Shown here: piece by piece, positions 58,401 through 64,000 of the stretch
Layout of the letters: each line of letters opens with the position of its first letter
Position numbering within the stretch: the stretch's first letter is position 1
NCBI RefSeq assembly: GCF_021130785.1
Contig: NC_060213.1
Location: 69,801,501 to 69,865,500, forward strand
Direction: 5' to 3'
Length of the DNA stretch: 64,000 nt
DNA from: Homalodisca vitripennis
Lineage: Eukaryota; Arthropoda; Insecta; Hemiptera; Cicadellidae
Notes under the pieces: generated by a model
What the model was told of the DNA's origin: nothing
The model's input: the letters and a program-made list of their open reading frames with translations, nothing else
Databases searched by the model: none
Program-made: the position numbers and the translations under genes

Positions 58401-59680
58401 TTACTATTAAAGTTCAAACATTACTTAAGTTTTGGAATATTTATTGTAAATTTGTAAACGCCATAACAAACAAAACAAGATATGTTTGGCTAGAATTTGA
58501 AAAATAAGGATATGATGTGATAACATTTACTTTTTTAGACAGATAAGTTTACATTGTAGATACTTTCTTACCAAATTGATATAATTATATAGATTTTAAA
58601 TCAAGCAATGTAGTAATTTACATTATCTTTATAAAAATAATAATATATATATATATGGAAATTAATATCGTTAGACTAAAAATAAAAAAAAAATTACAAT
58701 AAAACTATAAAAATATACACACATATATATATATAAACTATAAAAATATATAACTAAAATATTCTAAACATAATTTCTACTTCCATGTTGACAAATCTTT
58801 AACACAACATTAACCACGTATATGTTTTGCTGTTTTTAACTTTACAATAACAGAACCATACGTTTAAAGAGAGGGGAGTAAAATATTCGTATGTACCACA
58901 TCCTAAGGCGTACGTTTAATCACAATAAATGCCTATTAAGATGTGGCGTCGATTTACCAAAGCCACGTTTGAGAACACAACAAGTCCAGGTCCACAATGC
59001 ACTCAAAATTATCCCTGAGAGTCTATATGACTAGATCAATTTCCATCCACATCTATGCGAATAACAGGCTCACTGAACAACACATTCCCGATTTACGAGA
59101 AGTGATGAAAAACTAAAAAGCTATAGTTATATGCAAAAACTTGTCATAAAAGTTATACCCGAATTTTTGTATTTAGATTATTAAAAAAAAAATTAATAGA
59201 ATAATTGCAGCAACGGTGATGCTATTAACGACTATTGATTTTACAATACTTTGTTAACTGTGTTATTTCCATTTGCATCTTTTTTATCTTGCCTATATCT
59301 TACTGACACATAAGGATCATTTAATATAAACGACGACTTAATGTGATGGTGGTTTCAATTACAATTATAAAGTTTTTATAACGGAATTTTGTAATGTGTT
59401 ATATTGTTGTGAAATAAAAATAATTATTGTTGTCTTCAATCCATTGGATATCATTGGAATGGTGTCCATCGGATATAGAAACTTTACTTGTAATAAAATG
59501 TAATTTATTGAAGAGGAAGTTGAATATATATATATATTTTAAATTGTTTATATTGACACGGTTACAGTCCCCTAGGTTTAATGTTGAGTGTATGAATTTA
59601 TTGAGAACTCAACGTTTTGAGAATGTAACAAGTATTAAAAAGTTTGTAAAGTAGATATTCATTGTTATTAACTGTATTCG
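52471..59680. other. Intergenic, AT-rich, no recognised gene
   Basis: At 52860-53000 a TGAAATGAAATGAAAAAATG run followed by TTTTTATTGAACACAACG resembles the tail of a retroelement, but without coding sequence. Around 54950-55070 there is TATAAAACTGTACC followed by AATAAA, LTR-like but too short to call. Nothing else is supported. Confidence 0.45.
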
Positions 59681-59699
59681 GCTGACAAAAATCCCTATT

Positions 59700-59910
59700 C
59701 CGGAAGTGAAGAAATGCTGCTCCCTGCACGCTTTGACTGGACAGGCTGGAACAGATCTGACCTCACCTTCTCCAAGCTGGCAAGCCTGAGATTTACTGTA
59801 GTGTATGCTAACCCTCCTAGTGAGATATCGACAGAAGGCGGCCCCTACCCCAACCTTGACATGCTGTCAACCCGGAAAAAAGCACAAGCGTCCTTTAAGA
59901 ACTAAGTAAT
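59700..59910 (+). other. GC-richer open segment of unknown nature
   Basis: A 63-codon frame from ATG at 59714 (MLLPARFDWTGWNRSDL...) lies in the only GC-rich patch of the surrounding 5 kb and ends KAQASFKN at TAA 59903-59905. Normal-looking amino-acid composition suggests a coding origin, such as a gene exon or a transposon fragment. No domain or splice partner is seen. Confidence 0.2.
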
Positions 59911-59998
59911 GAGAGTTTTCTCAACCCCCTGTTCAAAGTAAAAACACGTATTTTGAATTTCGTTAAATTGCTTCTGAATGGGTTATATTCTTCTATTG

Positions 59999-60000
<2 letters not shown>

Positions 60001-60065
<65 letters not shown>
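60001..60065. repeat. (AT)n microsatellite
   Basis: AT run with one AAA interruption. Confidence 0.95.
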
Positions 60066-60066
<1 letters not shown>

Positions 60067-60714
60067 TATAAAAAAATTAATATTTAGTTTTGAACAATAA
60101 TAAGCCTTACATAGTTTTCGATTGCCCGTCAATATCACCTGGTGTGCAAGTGGAAAAATTTGTCATGTAAAGCAAGATTTTTTTTCAACTATTTATGTTT
60201 TAACTATTATTTTTAAATTGTGGCTGAAAATTGTCAAGTATATTTTTAAATCAAGGGAAGATCCTATTAAGACATCTTTTTACACATGTCTTTTTAAAAC
60301 TGTCTTTTTTCACACGTACTATGAAGAAGGCCGTTTTCTGTACATGTGCAGTATTCAGCTTTTCATATTGCAATAGACGTATAGTGACCTGTATTGCTTA
60401 GTTCAGTATGCAATGATGTTTACACATAACGCGTTGGTTAATATCTCACTAATAATAAAGATGTTTGGTGTTGGCAAAGTTACAGTTTAGAAGGTTTATG
60501 TTATAGTTCTACTAATTGTGGGAACTTTGAAAGTATGAATTTGTAATATCGTTTTTACTGTTCATCTACCGTTTCCTAATTATACTAATATTATATGGAT
60601 ACTATATTTAGTTTATATTTAATCAGAGAGATATCAATAATTCACAAGCTATGGCGTAACCTCTTGAATTATAATAGTTTATGGTGGCTAGATAATAAAT
60701 CCGGTAGTAACATG

Positions 60715-60719
<5 letters not shown>

Positions 60720-60765
<46 letters not shown>
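60720..60765. repeat. (TA)n microsatellite
   Basis: TA run. The Ile-Tyr open frames on the minus strand across it are artefacts. Confidence 0.95.
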
Positions 60766-60768
<3 letters not shown>

Positions 60769-62040
60769 TATACAATTGGTTTATAACATGTAAGGAAATT
60801 ATATTTTGGCCTTTTAAAAAATGGTAATGAACGAAAGGACGATGTATTACAAACTCGTAAGTCAAGACAAAATGTCCTAATGCAACAGGTAAGTAAGTGG
60901 ATCATTAGTAAGTTATATATTTTACTCCTATACGGGAGTAATAGTAAGTATCTTGTCTCGTGAGAAAATTGAAAAAAACTGCTAGTGAGGGGGTGGGGTC
61001 GAAATATTGACGTAAATGAGGGTTCTTGACGTAGTTTACTGTAGTGAATAGACGCTTTCCTATCAACTGCAGCAAACTTCTCAAGACATTACCACAAATT
61101 ACTACAATTGAAAGCATTCTTTAATTTTAATAAGCTTAACATTATTATGGATTAAACTTAAAGTTTTAGCTGTCTGTAATACATTATAATACGAGTAAAC
61201 TATTTATAATTTTACGAAATATAATACCATTCACCTTTGGAAAAAGCCATCGGCCATTAAACTAAACCAAAACAGATATAGCATTTCATATAATAATTTG
61301 ATGTCCTTTAGAGGGAACATAACAACTTATATGTTAGGTGTTTTATTGCCTGGAAATCCAATAACAATTTTTAAGTGAATTTAAAAACTTTCCCTTAAAC
61401 AATCTTCCTGTGATGTAGAAAACCCCTTAACAAAAAGTATTAACTGTGACTCGTAGAATGGCGACTCGGCCAGATCCACGGCATATAACAATTAGTCCTT
61501 CGCTAAATAGACCTTCCAGAGTATTCCTCACTAGTTACGACTGAAATTGATGTAGAGTTATAGGAATAAACATGTCAGCACATGCGGCTAGTGGTTAAGA
61601 AACATTTTAAGTGTCTGGAATCGTTGTAATAAAGGAGTTTAATCAGGGTTATGGACCCACAATGACTTGTTACTATGTGAACTAACAGGAGAAAATGAAT
61701 TTTACTAAGAGGCGAAAGTTAATTAACAACACACTCGTAAGCAGAAACCTGCAAGTTACATCTCTATAATAATATAAAGTAAATCTATAATCGGACAGCT
61801 ACATTGCTATAAGCATAAAGGGTGAGGTAACTGTAGTGTGCAATCCAAACATTACAACGTTGAAACTGGTTTTACTTTCAATTCAAATTGTCAATATTAT
61901 GTGTTATCTACTCTTGTAATACCATATAATACAACGTAATAATATGGGTAGATCATTTTTAGTACTATAAAAATAAATATGTAAATAATGTATATAATTA
62001 ATGTATTCACACATCAGAACACCCGACTTAGTATATTCTC

Positions 62041-62275
62041 GTCCCACCAGGCGTAGTTTACAGTGTTATATTGGTAACTATTAACTTACCAGGTGTAGCA
62101 GTAAAGCGTTTTATGGCAACATGTCATAGTCAGCCTACAGCTGTATGATATTGATCCCCACAATGCCTCCGTCCGATCAGGCGTTGGTTACAGTGTTATA
62201 TCGTTAACTAATACTAGGCGTATCGTTGAGAACGTTGTATAGCAACACGTCATAGCCAGCCTACAGCTGAATGAT
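62041..62275. repeat. Direct tandem duplication, period about 130 bp
   Basis: Copy 1 at 62041-62150 and copy 2 at 62171-62275 share CAGGCGT, GTTACAGTGTTATAT/TTTACAGTGTTATAT, GGCAACATGTCATAGT against AGCAACACGTCATAGC, and CAGCCTACAGCTG. The copies have diverged noticeably, so the duplication is old. Confidence 0.8.
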
Positions 62276-63403
62276 TTACCAATATCTTGGATATACAATT
62301 ATATTTAGGGATTCTTGAATCTTATTACTAGCTATATAATTAAAGTTCAAAATTTACTTCTTCAGGATAAAGAACTTTTTTCAATAAAAATTTAAACCAA
62401 AATTTAACAGACCCTAATATGGTCCAAATGTACCAGCGTAGATTATCGTAAATATTTTGGCTCATAAATATTTGTCTTTTAAATTAAGTAGGGTTAAATA
62501 CCTTCAAACCATAATGCAACATTTTGGCTGACTAGAAATAGTTTCGGGAGTGCAGTTTTTAATATCAAATAATTTCGTCAAATTAATAGAACACGTTTTT
62601 AAAATTTCACATAAAAAAACAAGTAACACAGACGCACGTAGATCATCAACACAACTAATTAATTAGTTTGCAATTTAGTTTAAGCGCATATCCAACCAAG
62701 GGCAGGAACTGACTAATTTTTATAATTGTCTACAAGACATAATGATTTACACAATAACCTATAAAGTTCCAACTATGAAAATAAATAATATTATTATTTA
62801 ATTATAAACAATGAGATAGTTTCAATGTGTATTCTGATTTGGTGCCAATTTAACTTGCAATCGTCCTTATGACTGAAGAAAGCTTATAAGTAAAGACTTT
62901 CTTCGGTATATATTGCACAGAATCGAGATCAGGTTTGCTTTTGTTCTGACGGTGAATCCTTTTGATACGCTACTTGATTATTAAATTAGTATGGCGTTTA
63001 CGTTTCAGGAATTATAACTTTGTACGCAATATTACTTCGCCATAACTACTTCATATTTTTAGTTCTCAAAGATGAGCCTCGTCGGACAAAGATAAAATAT
63101 TTACAGGCCCCGGGCAGAGGGAAGAGGAAAGATCAGCAACCTCGTACGGAGGGACATACACCATTATCAAACTGTGTTGTATATATGTAAATAAAGTGAC
63201 AGAATGAGGATTGAAGGAACTTTAAAAATGCAACGAGTCTTAATAACCCTTTCATGAAATATCTTACATGTTAAAATGTCACATCATTGTATTCAGAATG
63301 TTTCCGACTTAGTTTAATATACGAATTTCCAAAACGATTCCCACAGGACTAATGCATTAAAGTTTTGGTAACGCTCAGCCAAATTTCATTGAGTGATATA
63401 CCA

Positions 63404-63405
<2 letters not shown>

Positions 63406-63455
<50 letters not shown>
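63406..63455. repeat. (TA)n microsatellite inside a dispersed repeat
   Basis: The TA run sits between AATTTCATTGAGTGATATAC and ACCATCAAACACAATG. A related sequence without the expansion occurs at about 6795-6845 (AATTTCATTGATTGAGACAC...). Confidence 0.8.
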
Positions 63456-63457
<2 letters not shown>

Positions 63458-64000
63458 ATCAAACACAATGCTTCTTATACGGAAGACGTAAAGGTCCTTA
63501 CAAAAATTATAATCCAATGATCCATTTTTTTAAATAAAAATTCTTGCGATCAGATAGACATAAATTAATGTCTACAGCCTCTCGAGTAACATGCCATGAT
63601 ACATATAAGAACAATATTAAAAGATGCGCTAACGCTTAGTCAGGAATTTGTAAAAATAAAAAAATTTGTTTTATATAAAGCCATAACATTTAAGTACAAG
63701 TATGTGTGTTTCACATGTAGGATTGATTTTAGCGTACGTTTCTCGATAGAAACTATTCCACTTGTTATTTATAACTGTGCTAATATAATAAAACAAATAT
63801 TTATATTCATACAAGAGCAGTACTTACGTTTTTACTCTCAATTTGCATTAGTTCCGAGAAGTGTCTATTTATGGTTTATAATACAATATTTATTTTTCGG
63901 CGTCGCTTTAGGGCGTTTAAGAGATTTATAATCTACTTCTATTTTCACCAGGATTCCACCAAAGTATAAATAGAAACTATTCTAGTCGGGTGAAGTAAAT

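Larger units (their letters stand above)
60766..64000. other. Intergenic, AT-rich, no recognised gene
   Basis: Apart from the repeats listed separately, only short frames without domains (60905-61117, 63596-63931) are present. Confidence 0.45.

Overview
This window looks like arthropod, probably insect, nuclear DNA. It is strongly AT-rich, has many (TA)n and (TG)n microsatellites, and I recognise no host protein-coding gene with confidence. The content is mobile-element DNA inside otherwise featureless intergenic sequence. The species cannot be named from the sequence alone. The organism call rests on the element types (BEL/Pao, Ty3/gypsy, a non-LTR LINE and a Polinton/Maverick), on a BEL primer-binding site matching eukaryotic tRNA-Tyr, and on base composition.

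Layout. (1) 1-4825, plus strand: internal part of a decayed Ty3/gypsy retrotransposon (gag with a CCHC knuckle, protease, RT-RNase H, integrase), cut by the window start. Two polypurine-tract/LTR-start candidates follow, at 4813 and 5656. (2) 12957-21335, minus strand: a complete, recent BEL/Pao retrotransposon. It has 913/912-bp LTRs (one indel seen between them), a perfect GAAGG target duplication, a tRNA-Tyr primer-binding site and a gag-pol region broken by several frameshifts. (3) 28437-29025: a minisatellite of six ~96-98-bp units, each with a small palindrome. (4) 29599-46455: a complete 16.9-kb Polinton/Maverick virus-like element. It has ~150-bp nearly identical terminal inverted repeats and sits at a (TG)n tract with near-matching 6-bp flanks. 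(5) 50163-50234: a tRNA-like sequence. (6) 50525-52470, minus strand: a 5'-truncated LINE. (7) 52471-64000: AT-rich DNA with microsatellites and a ~130-bp tandem duplication.

The Polinton is the most interesting locus. Its genes are those of a small DNA virus: protein-primed family-B DNA polymerase with an upstream zinc finger, retroviral-type integrase, A32/FtsK-like packaging ATPase, adenovirus-type cysteine protease, a double jelly-roll major capsid candidate, a minor capsid (penton) candidate, a phospholipase-A2 virion protein, a basic/amphipathic core-like protein and a fibre-like coiled-coil protein. It also carries a BRO-N gene with relics of further BRO copies, four small zinc-ribbon genes and several unknowns. 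Replication and integration genes lie at the left end and virion genes in the middle and right.

Three features tie the element together. At least twelve genes start with the same TAAATGG box overlapping the ATG, often preceded by TCTA, which suggests one leaderless, late-type viral promoter class. Two divergent gene pairs start only 13 and 23 bp apart. The PLA2 protein carries two IEGS/G sites that fit the cleavage consensus of the adenain-type protease encoded just downstream. Most genes are broken by frameshifts, often at homopolymers, although the TIRs are almost identical. That suggests either a young defective copy or indel errors in the assembly.
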